DNA from: Deinococcus carri
GTDB lineage: Bacteria; Deinococcota; Deinococci; Deinococcales; Deinococcaceae
Assembly (NCBI RefSeq): GCF_039545055.1
Contig: NZ_BAABRP010000002.1
Span: forward strand, 135,001 to 199,000
Direction of reading: 5' to 3'
DNA: 64,000 bases
Part shown: positions 19,319-30,867 of the stretch, piece after piece
How the letters are laid out: each line of letters opens with the position of its first letter
Numbering within the stretch: position 1 is the first letter of the stretch
The notes under the pieces: generated by a model
What the model saw: only the letters and a program-made list of their open reading frames with translations
Told to the model about the DNA's origin: nothing
The model's database searches: none
Position numbers and translations under genes: made by a program

Positions 19319-19350
19319 ACCCTAGCGGTGGAAGGTAAAACGCGGGTATA
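19319..19350 (-). promoter_or_regulatory. Regulon promoter box (copy 6), for dedA-phosphoesterase
   Basis: On the minus strand: TATACC, 5 nt, TTTACC (19334-19350), 9 nt, then TAGGGT (19319-19324), and 6 nt to the ATG. This copy has both strong half-sites and a TANNNT -10, and predicts a leaderless mRNA. Confidence 0.7.
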
Positions 19351-19357
19351 GCGATGG

Positions 19358-20353
19358 TCAGGGCGTGGTGCCTCGTCCGGGTGCCTGTCCCTGTTCGGGC
19401 AATGGTCCCGGGCTGAGCAACTCGTTCTGCCGGACGAACGCCCGCATGAAGCGGCCCAGGACGCGGGTCTGGGTCTGGTAGGTGTTGACGGCCTCCAACT
19501 TGCGCTGCTCCTGCGTGGCGGTCAGGTCCACCCGGTCCCAGGGGAGGCGCGCGGCCAGCGGGGGCAGCGTCAGCGGCAGATTCGGGTGTAGACCCTTGGG
19601 GACGGGCCACTCCAGCCCGCCGTGGACCACCCAGAAGCGCAGCCGGTCTTCCTGCTGCCGGGCACTCATCAGCCGCATGGCGATGAAGGAAAGGGTGTGA
19701 TGATCCGCGTGGAAGTCCTGCGGGGCGGGGGCCAGCACCACGTCGGGACGCACCCGGTCCAGCACCCTGCGGAGGTCAGTTTCCAGCGCCAGCCCGGTGT
19801 AGGGCGCGCCGGGCGTCAGCGCATGCTGCACGTACACGGCGGAGGCCCCGGTGTGCGGCGCGGTGTACGCCTCCTCGTAGTTGGTGGTAAACAGGCGAAA
19901 CAGCCCCCCGTCTGGATAACCGAGCATGAAGGTCCGTCCCGGTGATACGCCCAGCACGGCGACGGCCCGCCGGGCTTCCTGCACGCGCAGGTTGCCCAGG
20001 GAGCGCATGTCCTGTGGGCTGGGGTCCAGAACGCGCTGGGTGAGGACTGCGTCGAACTCGAAGCCGTCGCCAGCCGTTATCCAGGCGATGAAGACCTGTG
20101 CTCCCGCCGCCTGTGCCTGCTGGATCGTCCCGGCGCAGCACAGCGTCTCGTCGTCGGGGTGGGGTGAGAGGACCAGCACGCGCTGGCCCACCCGGAAGGG
20201 AGACGCGGCAGGCAGGGCGGCCACGCGGTCCGCCTGCCGGTCGAACACCCGGCCCACCACCGGCAGATTGATCCACGCGACCAGCGCCAACACGGCGAGC
20301 AGCAGCGTCCCCAGGAGGACATCCCGTCTTGAGGGTCGTTGGAGTCGGTTCAT
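19358..20353 (-). CDS. PIG-L/LmbE-type deacetylase with an N-terminal membrane anchor
   Basis: A 331-aa protein. A transmembrane segment (residues 13-32, VLLGTLLLAVLALVAWINLP) holds the catalytic domain outside the membrane. The domain has the zinc motif SPHPDDETL near residue 60 and DFHADHHT near 205, both typical of N-acetylglucosaminyl deacetylases of the PIG-L fold. It lies 51 nt after the sensor kinase on the same strand, so it is likely the last gene of the two-component operon. The substrate may be an extracytoplasmic sugar; this is not proven. Confidence 0.83.
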   Translation of the reverse strand: MNRLQRPSRRDVLLGTLLLAVLALVAWINLPVVGRVFDRQADRVAALPAASPFRVGQRVLVLSPHPDDETLCCAGTIQQAQAAGAQVFIAWITAGDGFEFDAVLTQRVLDPSPQDMRSLGNLRVQEARRAVAVLGVSPGRTFMLGYPDGGLFRLFTTNYEEAYTAPHTGASAVYVQHALTPGAPYTGLALETDLRRVLDRVRPDVVLAPAPQDFHADHHTLSFIAMRLMSARQQEDRLRFWVVHGGLEWPVPKGLHPNLPLTLPPLAARLPWDRVDLTATQEQRKLEAVNTYQTQTRVLGRFMRAFVRQNELLSPGPLPEQGQAPGRGTTP

Positions 20354-20404
20354 TTGGAGGGGTTCATGTTGCCCTGGGGGACAGGGCCAGTAAGGCTGCG
20401 AGCA

Positions 20405-21699
20405 TCATCCCGTCGCGACTGGGAAACGGAGCGTGACCGTGAACCGCTGCACCGACCACGCGGGCCTCAGTTCCGCTTCCCAGCGCCGGGCGAGGGCGGC
20501 GACCACCGCAAGGCCCAGGCCGCTGCCGGAGATGCCTTGCACCCCTGTCCCACGCTCCAGTGGATGCAGCAGTCGCGGCCAGTCCACCTGAGTCGGGCCG
20601 GAACCGTCGTCCGCAACGCTCAGCTCACCGGTCCGCACCCGCAGCGTCACCTGCGGGCCGCCGTACTTCAGCGCGTTCTGGAGCAGGTTCACGGTCGCCC
20701 GACGGACCCCCTCTGGCTCGGCCCGCACCCAGCTTTCCTCCACGTCCAGATGCAGCGTCTTCCCCGCCATGCGAAACTCGGGCCGCAGGTCCTCGGCCAC
20801 CGCCAGCACGGTCCCGGCCAGTTCTACTGGCTCCAGTGTGGGCGGGGCGTCCGTCCGGGCCAGGCTGAGCAGGCCCTCGCTGAGTGAGCGCAGCGCCGCG
20901 ATGCGTTCCTGAAGTTGCACCAGTCCGGCCCGGTAGGTCGCCGCGTCACGCGGTCGGTCCAGCAGCAGTTCCACCCGCCCAGCCAGGGTGGTGAGGGGGG
21001 TTCGCAGTTCGTGCGCCGCCATCCGCGCAAAACTCTTTTCATGCTCGATGGTGCCCTCCAGGCGGTCGAGCATCGCGTTCACGGTGGTGGACAGGCGCGT
21101 GAGTTCGTCGCCGCCAGGGGCGACCGGAACGCGCTCCCGGTACGAACCGCGCCGGGCGATGCTGGCCGCCGCCAGCGCCACCTGGTCGATGGGTTTCAAA
21201 GCCCGGTCGGCCAGCAGGTAACCGCCCAGGCAGGACAGCACGATCATCAGCAGGGCTGCCCCGACCAGGATGCGCGCCAGCGTTTCGAGCAGACCGCTGA
21301 GCAGTTCCGTGGGCCGCATCACCCGCAGCCAGCCGCCACCAGCCAGGGGCACCGTGTAAAGCCGCCAGTCCTGCACGGTCTGGAAGCCCGGCTGGGGTAA
21401 CCCCGGTTTCAAGTCCTCCTGCTCCCCGGCCCGTGCTGTCACCTGCCCCTGCCCATTCAGCAACTCCAGCGCGAGTTCATTGCGCACGTTGAGGTCAGCA
21501 GCGAAGCGCGCCTGCCCGTCCTCGCGCTCAATGTTGCTGAGGGCCACCGCCGCCGTCTCCTCCAGCGTCGCGTCCAGCGAGCGGGTCAGTTGGGTGGACG
21601 CCACCAGATAGATCAGCACGGCCCCCAGCACACTCGCCAGGATGAAGATCAGGGCATACCCCAGCGTGAGTTTCAGACGCAGGCTAAAGGCCGGGAGCT

Positions 21700-21703
<4 letters not shown>
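20405..21703 (-). CDS. Sensor histidine kinase
   Basis: A 432-aa membrane kinase. Helix 1 is residues 13-35, a sensor domain spans about 36-140, and helix 2 is about 142-165. A HAMP domain follows (RALKPIDQVALAAASIARRG). The phospho-acceptor is His in ARMAAHELRTPL. The ATPase shows the N box NLLQNALKYGG, G1 VADDGSGP and G2 GSGLGLAVV. The start is TTG at 21703, overlapping the regulator stop (TTGA). It phosphorylates the adjacent OmpR-type regulator; the signal sensed outside the membrane is unknown. Confidence 0.9.
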
Positions 21704-23033
<1,330 letters not shown>

Positions 23034-23040
23034 GCGGCTC

Positions 23041-23072
23041 AGCCTGCGCCCTTGAGGTAAAAGGACGGTATA
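23041..23072 (-). promoter_or_regulatory. Regulon promoter box (copy 7), for PAP2-regulator-kinase-PIG-L
   Basis: On the minus strand: TATACC, 5 nt, TTTACC (23056-23072), 9 nt, then CAGGCT (23041-23046) and 7 nt to the ATG. It would make the two-component system control its own expression. Confidence 0.7.
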
Positions 23073-23169
23073 CCGAATGGTGCAGCAGGTGGTTACGGTA
23101 CGCCAGTGAGGAGCGGCGAGTCAGGGGAATTCTGGCCGGAGCCTTAGCCCGGCTTCCTGCACCGCAAAT

Positions 23170-24871
23170 GATCCTGGTGGCGAAGTCGGGAGGGTGCAAA
23201 CTGGAGCATGTTGCGCCCCCAAGCCATCGGCGAGATTCCTGAACAGACCGCCCGAATTGCTCACGCCGCGTTCCCGAAGGGGAATGTGGCGATGCGGCTG
23301 CGTGATGAACTTGGCACGCTCTACCGCGATGAGGATTTCCAGCACCTCTTTCCTGTCACAGGTCAGCCTGCCCTCCCACCCTGGCGTCTGGCCCTGGTCA
23401 CCGTCTTGCAGTTCGTAGAAAACTTGACGGATCGGCAAGCAGCCGATCAGGTTCGGGCGCGCATCGATTGGAAACACGCCCTCGGCCTGGACCTCGACCA
23501 CGCAGGCTTCGACCGCTCTGTACTCAGCGAGTTCCGCGCACGTTTGGTCAGCGGGAACGCGGAACAACTGCTGCTCGACCGGCTGCTCGAGCAGCTCAAA
23601 GCCCAGGGCCTTCTCAAAGCGCGCGGCAAGCAACGGACCGACTCCACCCACATTCTGGCTGCCATCCGCACGCTCAACCGTCTGGAGTTCGTCGGCGAGA
23701 CCCTGCGTGCAGCGCTGAACGATCTCGCGGTCGCAGCTCCAGACTGGATGCGCACGCTGGCTCCGCCAGCGTGGTTCGAGCGCTATGGGCACCGGGTCGA
23801 GGAGTACCGCCTGCCCAAGGGCCAAGAAGCCCGAGCTGCTTACGCTGCGGTGATTGGGACGGACGGCTTTATCCTGCTCGACGCCCTCGACGCGGACGAG
23901 CAACACCACGAGTTGCGTGAGTTGAGCGCTGTTCGCCTGCTGCGCCAGGCATGGACACAGCACTTCGAACGGCAGGAAGGTGGTGTGCGGTTGGGTGCTG
24001 GTCCTGAACTTCCTCCAGCAGGGGAGCGGTTCGAGTCGCCCTACGACCAGGACGCCCAGTTCGGCAATAAACGCTCGCTGACCTGGACGGGCTACAAGGT
24101 GCATCTCACCGAAAGTTGTGACGACGACCTGCCCCACCTCATCACCCACGTCGAAACCACCCGTGCGGTGATCCCCGATATTTCCAGCGGTGCCACCATT
24201 CACACGGCCCTCGCGCAGAAGGCCTTGCTGCCCCAGGAACACCTGGTCGATGGCGGATACGTCGACGCCGACTTTCTAGCCTCAAGTGAACAGGACCATG
24301 CGGTCACCGTCATTGGGCCAGCCAAGGGCAGTGTGAGCTGGCAAGCTCACACTGAAGGTGCTTTTGATGTGGACCGCTTTCAGGTGGATTGGGCGCAGCA
24401 CCGGGCCACGTGTCCTCAAGGCAAGCAGTCGTTACCCTGGACCCCCGGGGTCAATGCCTTCGGCACCGCCGTCCTTCATGTCAAGTTCCGTACTCGGGAC
24501 TGTCAGGCGTGCGTGGCACGGAGCTTATGTACCAAGGCGGTGCAGAGTCCACGCCACTTGACCTTGCAGCCCCAAGCGCAGCACGAAGCCTTGCGGGCAG
24601 CACGTAGTCGGCAGCAAACCGAGTCTTGGCAGCCGCTGTACAACCGCCGTGCTGGAATTGAGGGGACCCTTTCGCAGGCGGTTCGGACCTTGGGCCTACG
24701 GCATGCCCGCTACCGGGGACTTGCCAAGACCGATCTGGAGCATGTGTTGATCGCGGCCGCGATCAACGTGCGACGGGTGGTCGCCTGGCTTGAGGGCTGC
24801 CCCAGGGAGACGACCCGCACCTCTCGCTTTCAGGCCCTCCGTCCCGTCGCTTAGACTTCGCCACCAGGATC
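23170..24871 (+). mobile_element. IS1182-family insertion sequence, complete
   Basis: A 1702-bp element with perfect 18-bp terminal inverted repeats: GATCCTGGTGGCGAAGTC at 23170-23187 and its complement at 24854-24871. A 7-bp direct repeat CGCAAAT flanks it (23163-23169 and 24872-24878), showing the target duplication. Intact ends and an intact transposase suggest a young, possibly active copy. Confidence 0.9.
23208..24854 (+). CDS. IS1182-family transposase
   Basis: A 548-aa DDE transposase. The N-terminal part (FPVTGQPALPPWRLALVTVLQFVENLTDRQAADQVRAR) is the IS1182-type helical domain. The catalytic core includes QRTDSTHILAAIRTL (Asp), EHLVDGGYVDADF (Asp) and YNRRAGIEGTLSQAVR (Glu). The last codons lie in the right terminal repeat. 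The gene contains a perfect 11-bp hairpin at 24329-24354. Confidence 0.9.
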   Translation: MLRPQAIGEIPEQTARIAHAAFPKGNVAMRLRDELGTLYRDEDFQHLFPVTGQPALPPWRLALVTVLQFVENLTDRQAADQVRARIDWKHALGLDLDHAGFDRSVLSEFRARLVSGNAEQLLLDRLLEQLKAQGLLKARGKQRTDSTHILAAIRTLNRLEFVGETLRAALNDLAVAAPDWMRTLAPPAWFERYGHRVEEYRLPKGQEARAAYAAVIGTDGFILLDALDADEQHHELRELSAVRLLRQAWTQHFERQEGGVRLGAGPELPPAGERFESPYDQDAQFGNKRSLTWTGYKVHLTESCDDDLPHLITHVETTRAVIPDISSGATIHTALAQKALLPQEHLVDGGYVDADFLASSEQDHAVTVIGPAKGSVSWQAHTEGAFDVDRFQVDWAQHRATCPQGKQSLPWTPGVNAFGTAVLHVKFRTRDCQACVARSLCTKAVQSPRHLTLQPQAQHEALRAARSRQQTESWQPLYNRRAGIEGTLSQAVRTLGLRHARYRGLAKTDLEHVLIAAAINVRRVVAWLEGCPRETTRTSRFQALRPVA

Positions 24872-25291
<420 letters not shown>

Positions 25292-25423
25292 GTCCAGTCC
25301 TCCCAAACGTGCATCCAGACGCGCGGGCGCGGGCATACGGGAGGTATGGCCGCCCCGCGCCCCCGCTCCTCACCCCCCAGGTCCCCAGTCATAGGGATCC
25401 CAGCCATACGGCAGACTGCCGGT

Positions 25424-25981
25424 ATGCCTGACCTGAGGGTGCCCACCACCGGGGCACACCACCGTCTGATCGTCCAGCTTCAACAGGGCCGCGAGGACGC
25501 CCTGGGGACCCTGTATGACGAGTTTTCCGGTGTGACCTACCGCGTGTGCCTGCGGATGCTGGGCTCGCCCGAGGATGCCGAGGAAGCCTTACAGGACACG
25601 TTCCTCCGCCTTGAGACGCAGGCTGGACGCTACGACCCGGCACGCGGCACGGTCCAAACCTTCGTGCTGACCATCGCCCATCACCTGTGCCTGGAACGGT
25701 TGCGCGCCCGCCGTTCCAGGCCGCAGGCCCAGCCGGGCACCTTCGACGACCCAGCCTTCGACCTGCCCGCTCCACCCCCGGGGCGCGACCCGCTGGACCA
25801 GGCGCTCGTCGAGGCCGCGCTGCGCTCCCTGCCCGAGACCGACCGGCTGCTGCTGGAAGGCATGTTCTTCGGCGGCTACAGCCACGCCGAACTGGCCGCC
25901 CGCACCGGCCTGCCCCTGGGCACGGTCAAGAGCCGCCTGCGCCGCGCCCTGCTCAAACTCCGCGAAAGGATGCACCCATGA
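25424..25981 (+). CDS. ECF-type RNA polymerase sigma factor
   Basis: A 185-aa sigma factor. Region 2 is LIVQLQQGREDALGTLYDEFSGVTYRVCLRMLGSPEDAEEALQDTFLRL, and region 4 ends in FFGGYSHAELAARTGLPLGTVKSRLRRALLKL. It is of the SigK/RpoE-like group that pairs with zinc anti-sigma factors. The start at ATG 25424 is 6 nt after CAGACT, so the mRNA may be leaderless. It overlaps the anti-sigma gene by ATGA. Confidence 0.9.
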   Translation: MPDLRVPTTGAHHRLIVQLQQGREDALGTLYDEFSGVTYRVCLRMLGSPEDAEEALQDTFLRLETQAGRYDPARGTVQTFVLTIAHHLCLERLRARRSRPQAQPGTFDDPAFDLPAPPPGRDPLDQALVEAALRSLPETDRLLLEGMFFGGYSHAELAARTGLPLGTVKSRLRRALLKLRERMHP

Positions 25982-26646
25982 CCGCCCACCCCCTCGACCT
26001 GCTGCCCGGGTACGTGCTCGGGCACCTGGACGCCCCCGAGGCGGAGACCGTCGAGGTCCACCTCCTCGGCTGCCCGGTGTGCCGCGCCGAGGTGGCCCGG
26101 CTGCGGGACGCGCTGTTTTCCCTGGCAGACGACCTGCCCCTCGCCGTACCGCCAAGTGACACCTGGGACCGCATTCAGGCCCGGCGCGCCGTCCGCCCCC
26201 CCCCGCCCGTCTCCCGTCCGGTTCTGTGGCCCTGGCTCTCCACCGCAGTGGTCGTGGCCCTGCTGGCGCTTGGAGGATATACCGCCTGGACCCGGCTGGC
26301 TCTCCCCCAGCAGGCCAGCGTGCAGCGCTGGGAGGCGCAGGGCTCAACCCGGCTCGCCCTCACCTCACGCGACGGGAGGGCGTTCGGCACCCTGCTCGTC
26401 CGCCCGGACGGCCAGGCGCTCGTGGTGCTGGACCGTCCCGCTCCAACGGGGCAGGTGTACCAGGCGTGGGGCCGCCAGGCGAGCGGTCCCCGGGCCGGTG
26501 TCCCCGTGAGCCTGGGCCTCACCGACGGCACGGTCATGCAGGTGGCGTGGACGGGCTTCGACTCGCTGGGCATCAGCGTCGAGCCGATGGGGGGCAGCCC
26601 AGCCCCGACCCGCCCGCTGGGTCGTGTGAATCTGCCAGGTGTCTGA
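25978..26646 (+). CDS. Zinc-type anti-sigma factor (RskA-like)
   Basis: A 222-aa protein. The N-terminal domain has a His-x3-Cys-x2-Cys motif (HLLGCPVC) that binds zinc and the sigma factor. A transmembrane helix (about residues 80-103) follows, then an RskA-type extracytoplasmic domain with GQVYQAWGRQ and VAWTGFDSLGISVEPMGGS. It holds the preceding sigma factor at the membrane until a signal releases it. It is translationally coupled to that gene. Targets are not evident here. Confidence 0.9.
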   Translation: MTAHPLDLLPGYVLGHLDAPEAETVEVHLLGCPVCRAEVARLRDALFSLADDLPLAVPPSDTWDRIQARRAVRPPPPVSRPVLWPWLSTAVVVALLALGGYTAWTRLALPQQASVQRWEAQGSTRLALTSRDGRAFGTLLVRPDGQALVVLDRPAPTGQVYQAWGRQASGPRAGVPVSLGLTDGTVMQVAWTGFDSLGISVEPMGGSPAPTRPLGRVNLPGV

Positions 26647-26770
26647 CAGCCAGGCCGAGTGGCGGGGCAGTCCAGGGCAAGGCTCCCCTGGACCGCAACA
26701 GGATCAGCGCGGGTGCTGCCTGGCCTGCCTTTGCTCGTTGCCCCGGCGCCACTCCCCTGACCTTCTGATA

Positions 26771-27862
26771 CGGGACTAAAATGAGTCTCGTCTATGAGAG
26801 CTGCTTCCCTGATCCCCCACCTCACGACCAAAGAGCTTGAGCAGGCTTACCGGCAGGCCGAGCGTCCTGTCGAGCGTTCACGCTGGCAGATTCTCTGGCT
26901 GAAGAGTAAAGGGAAATCGATTCCAGAAATGATTGAGGCCACAGGCTTTTCGATAACCACCATCAGCACATTGATTCGCACCTACAATGCTGAAGGCGTC
27001 ACGGCGGTATCGGACAAACGCCAGTTCAACAAGTCCAAACCTGCCCTGAATGCAGAGCAGCAAGAAGCCCTGGTTCAAGCTCTCCAGAGTCCACCGGAAA
27101 GCGGTGGACTCTGGACTAGTAAGAAAGTCCAACACTACATTCAAGAGCATTTCGATATTGAGGTCACGGAGCCGTGTGCCTGGGGATACTTCAGTCGTTT
27201 GGGCTTTACGCTTCAGGTTCCTCGTCCCACCCACGTCCAGGCGGCCTCACCTGAGGAACAGGAACACTTCGTAAAAAAGTCGAAGCGGCGCTGAGGGTCG
27301 CCCAGGTGGCTTACCCCGAGAAGCAGGTTCGCCTGTGGGTGCAGGATGAGGGACGTTTCGGTCTCAAGCCCATTTTGAAGCGCCTCTGGGCGCTTCGGGG
27401 AAAGCGTCCGGTAATTGCTCAGCGCCGCAAGTATCAATGGCTCTACGCGTACATCTTTGTCGAACCCCAAACGGGCCAGAGTGAATTCCTGCTGCTTCCC
27501 AGTGTCAATCTGCAACTGATGCAGCTTGCCCTGGAGGAGTTCAGCCGTACGGTTGACCCGGATGGGAAGCAGCTCCTGGTGTTGTTGCTTGACCAGGCAG
27601 GCTGGCATGTAAGCCGAAAGCTCAAGGTGCCTGCCAATATCTTCCTAATGCCGTTTCCAGCGTATACGCCGGAACTCTCACCGGCAGAGCCAATGGTCTT
27701 GAAGCTGAAATTACCCCTTGCCAACAAGGGGTTGGAGAAAATTCAAGATGTGGAGAGTTTAATTACAGCAGAGTGTATTCGACTGAAAAACCATCCTCAG
27801 GAAGTAAAGTCTCTCACGCTCTTTCCCTGGATCAGGAATGTTCTGAACTCATTTTAGTCCCG
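26771..27862 (+). mobile_element. IS630-family insertion sequence, complete
   Basis: A 1092-bp element with perfect 16-bp inverted repeats CGGGACTAAAATGAGT at 26771-26786 and 27847-27862, flanked by the TA target duplication (26769-26770 and 27863-27864). Its transposase is in two frames joined by a slippery site. A perfect 13-bp hairpin lies at 27084-27114. Confidence 0.92.
26794..27857 (+). CDS. IS630-family transposase made by -1 frameshifting
   Basis: The first frame (26794-27294) encodes a helix-turn-helix (GKSIPEMIEATGFSITTISTLIRTYN). The second (to 27857) encodes the DDE core: WVQDEGRFGLKP, LLLDQAGWH and ELSPAEPM. The heptamer A AAA AAG at 27273-27279 lies in the zero frame as GTA AAA AAG; slipping back one base gives AAA AAA GTC and runs on in the second frame. 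This is the classical bacterial -1 signal, so the gene is probably intact rather than broken. Confidence 0.85.
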
Positions 27863-29414
27863 TATGATACGGCTCAGTGAGAAAAACAGTTTGGAGTGAC
27901 CCCCCAGGAGCGGTTCTCCATCGCTTTTGATGACGAGGTCAGGCAGCCAGCAGAACCCGCTGACGAAGGAGGCCGAAGGACGCACGGCCATACGCTTGCC
28001 GTTTGATCAGCTTGATCTTGTTCACGACGCCCTCTGCCGGGCCATTGGACCAGGGCAGTCGCAGTGCCGCCTCCAGGGCGTCTTTGTCGCGTTCCAAGCC
28101 TCGGGCGAACGTGACTAGGTCCGGTAAACCACAGCTCGACGCCTGCTCCACCCAGCCGGTCAAGGCCTCCGGCTGCCTCTTACGCATCAGGTGCATGAAC
28201 GCTTGTGCGAGGCCGTGAGCATGGCTCACGGCCTCGCAACCGGCTTTCATTGCCGTCAGTAACTCGCGGTCTGGACTTCTCAGGGTCGTCTCGTCCGGCA
28301 ACATCAGCCAGACTAAGCGCCGCAGGGTCAAGTTGCGATCTGCCTCTCCCGGCAGGAGAGGTGGTTGCTCCTGGGGCGACACACTACGCTTCCTCACCGC
28401 CGTCGTCCGGTACGGACCTGGGGTGTTCTTGGCAGGGTGGGTGCGACGAACTTGGACCCACTGCGCAACCCGCTTGCGGGACCCGGGATAGCCCTGTTCA
28501 CGCAGTTCCCGCAGCAGGGCTGCGGCGTTGTCTTCGCCAGCGGCCCAGCGTTCTTCCAGGTAGGGCACGAATGGGTCCAAAATGCTGGACCGTCGGTGGT
28601 GGTGCCGCCGCTGGGGGGGTGCCTGTGCGCTGAGGTAATGGCGCACTCGACCCCGCGAAACCTTCAGTCTCCGAGTGATCGCCCGTTGGCTGTATCCGGC
28701 CTTCGACAACACGCGAACCTCATCGAAGAACCCCTGGCGGGCCTGCTGGCCCGCCTCATAGCGCAGTTCCTCGCTTTGGGTGCGGGGCGTCGGGGGCACC
28801 GGAACTTTGGCTTGGCACACGGCCAAGATCGTCTGGCGGTCCCGCCCGAGTTGACGTTCCAGTGCCTCGCGGAAGTTCTTGATCACATGCCAGCGGTCGA
28901 GCACCTGCTGAGCGTGCGGAGCGCCCATCCGCACGCCCTTCTCGTACTCGGTCGAGCGATCCCGGCTGATGACCTTGATGTGTGGATGTTGCTGGAGCCA
29001 GGCGGCCAGCGTTTCGGCGCTGCGGTCCGGGAGCAACTCGATGGGCTTGCCCTGGGCGAGATCGACAATGACGGTGCCGTACACCTGACCCCGCCGCAAG
29101 GCGAAGTCATCCACGCCGATGATCTCCGGGACTCGGGCAGGTGTCACGGTCAGCGCTTGCGCTGACCGCAGCACGGTGGAGGCACTGACGGGGAGGGGCA
29201 ACTTGAGGGCGAGCTGAGCCCCAGCGTTGCCACCTAAGATGACCGAGAGATGCTGCACCACGCGACAAGCGCGCCCAGTTCGGCGTGCATAGGGGGAAGG
29301 CCCGTCGACGAAGCGCTCGCAGAAGATGCGTCTGGAGCACTGAGGCTCGGCGCAGACAAAGCGTCGAACCGTGAGGTCGAGGACGACGCCACGGTGACCC
29401 GAGGGCAAGTCTGC

Positions 29415-30553
29415 GGTAGGGCCACAAGACAGCGTGGAGTAGCGCAATAGGGAGCCGGGCAGGTATCTGGAAGGTGTGCAGCCATCCAGCCCCGTCCGGC
29501 CCTCTCAGTCTACGCCGCCCTGCCCCTATTGCCCGACCCCCACCAAAGTGGGGGTCCACTCGAAGCTGAAGCAGCGTTACCGCTGTCATGGGTGCCGGAA
29601 AACCTTCACCGCGACGCATAGTACGCCGCTGTACGGGTTGAAGAGGGACCTTGACGTGGTGATTCTGGTGCTGACGCTATTGCTCTTCGGTTGTCCTGTC
29701 CCGGCCATCGTGATGGCCTTCAAGATCGATGAGCGCACGCTGGCCGACTGGCTCGACAAGGCGGGTGAACACGCACAGCGTGTTCAGGAACATCTGGTTT
29801 GTCAGGGACAGCTCGACCTGGGTCAAGTTCAAGCCGATGAACTGTGGTGCCGAACGCAACGCGGCGTGATGTGGCTGGCCACGGCGATGAGTGTCGCCTC
29901 ACGGCTGTTGATCTGGGGAAAAGTTGCCTCAGGACGAACCGACGAAATGGTTGGCGAGGTGGTGCAACACGTTCACCGTGCTGCACGGCTTCAGTCGCCC
30001 ATCCTCTGGGCTACCGATGGATTTTCTGCCTGGAAAACCCAGATTTTGCGCTTTTTCCGCAGTACTGTGCAGAACGGGCGTCGTGGACGCCCGAGGCTGG
30101 TGGAATGGGCTGAATTACACATTGTCCAGGTCGTGAAGCGAACCTATGGAGAGCGGATTGAGCGTCGTCTGGCTTTTGGAGACCTGTTCGAGGCCTTGCA
30201 CCTGATTGCGGTGACACAGGGCAAGCGCGGAACCGTCAACACGGCATTCATTGAGCGCCTAAACGCGACTTTGAGAACTTGGATGCCCGCCCTGACGCGT
30301 CGCTCCCGGCATGCCGGGAGCGACCAGCGGCGGTTGGAACATCAGTTCTTTTTAACCGTGGCCGCCTACAACTTCGTCCGTCCCCACCGCTCACTCCGCA
30401 TTCAGGTGGACGGACGATGGGTGGAACGTACACCGGGGATGGCCGCAGGCTTGACCGAGCACCCCTGGACCATCGAAGAACTCCTCCGCTTCCGAGTTCC
30501 TTCAGCCCAGAAAGCCGCATAGAACGAACTCCACGCTGTTTTGTGGCCCTACC
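29415..30553 (+). mobile_element. IS1-like insertion sequence, copy 1
   Basis: A 1139-bp element with inverted repeats starting GGTAGGGCCACAA (29415 and inverted at 30553; about 26 bp with one mismatch). An exact 8-bp duplication AAGTCTGC flanks it (29407-29414 and 30554-30561). The target is the ISL3 transposase gene. A second copy of the same length lies at 62204-63342. Confidence 0.92.
29476..30522 (+). CDS. Zinc-ribbon DDE transposase, IS1-like
   Basis: A 348-aa transposase. The N-terminus has a zinc ribbon (CPYCPTP...RYRCHGCRKTF), followed by a helix-turn-helix and a DDE core: QADELWCRTQRG (Asp), ATDGFSAWK (Asp) and NTAFIERLNATLR (Glu). The 8-bp target duplication fits IS1 or IS1595 groups; the exact family cannot be fixed by eye. 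A perfect 26-bp palindrome at 30299-30324 encodes the SRHAGS segment and is kept in copy 2. Confidence 0.85.
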   Translation: MQPSSPVRPSQSTPPCPYCPTPTKVGVHSKLKQRYRCHGCRKTFTATHSTPLYGLKRDLDVVILVLTLLLFGCPVPAIVMAFKIDERTLADWLDKAGEHAQRVQEHLVCQGQLDLGQVQADELWCRTQRGVMWLATAMSVASRLLIWGKVASGRTDEMVGEVVQHVHRAARLQSPILWATDGFSAWKTQILRFFRSTVQNGRRGRPRLVEWAELHIVQVVKRTYGERIERRLAFGDLFEALHLIAVTQGKRGTVNTAFIERLNATLRTWMPALTRRSRHAGSDQRRLEHQFFLTVAAYNFVRPHRSLRIQVDGRWVERTPGMAAGLTEHPWTIEELLRFRVPSAQKAA

Positions 30554-30867
30554 AAGTCTGCCAGGCGGCGGCTGTAATGGCTGTGAACGCGCGAGCTAAA
30601 CGTGCCGCACAACGGACAGGGAGATTCCTGTTGGACGCTGCTGGCGGTGACGACGATAGCGTCCTCGACGAGGACGCGGTCGAGCCGGAAGCCTGGCAGA
30701 GCGGTCAGGAACAGTCGAGACAGGAGTTCGTCGACCATAGACCATTCCAGCGCACTCCCTGGCCTTCGTCATCAAAAGCGGTGGAGAACCGCTCGATTGG
30801 GTTCACTCCAGTTCGCCCCGTTCAGGGGCTTGCTGCTTCAGCACGCTACGCCCGCCTCCTCCTTCGC

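Larger units (their letters stand above)
27939..30738 (-). pseudogene. ISL3-family transposase interrupted by an IS1-like element
   Basis: The N-terminal part (30738 down to 30562) reads MVDELLSRLFLTALPGF and the zinc ribbon CPLCGTFSSRVHSHYSRRLADL. The rest (29406 down to 27939) resumes at PSGHRGVVLDLTVRRF, with GVDDFALRRGQ, a helix-turn-helix (GYSQRAITRRLKVSRGRV) and the C-terminal WSNGPAEGVVNKIKLIKRQ. Only the inserted element separates them. It is a different ISL3 member from the one at the left edge. A perfect 15-bp hairpin sits at 28206-28238. Confidence 0.88.
27892..30811 (-). mobile_element. ISL3-family element split by an IS1-like insertion
   Basis: Imperfect terminal inverted repeats begin TGGAGTGA at 27892 and, inverted, at 30811. 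Inside them GAGCGGTTCTCCA-CGCTTTTGATGACGA is shared at both ends, over more than 40 bp in all. The element is broken at 29406/30562 by a 1139-bp IS1-like element. Without it, the ISL3 element would be about 1.77 kb. The exact outermost bases and target duplication were not resolved. Confidence 0.8.

Noticed and set aside
26771..27862. The IS630 transposase as a pseudogene
   Set aside because: The frame change coincides exactly with an in-phase A AAA AAG signal and the ends are perfect, so recoding is the simpler reading.
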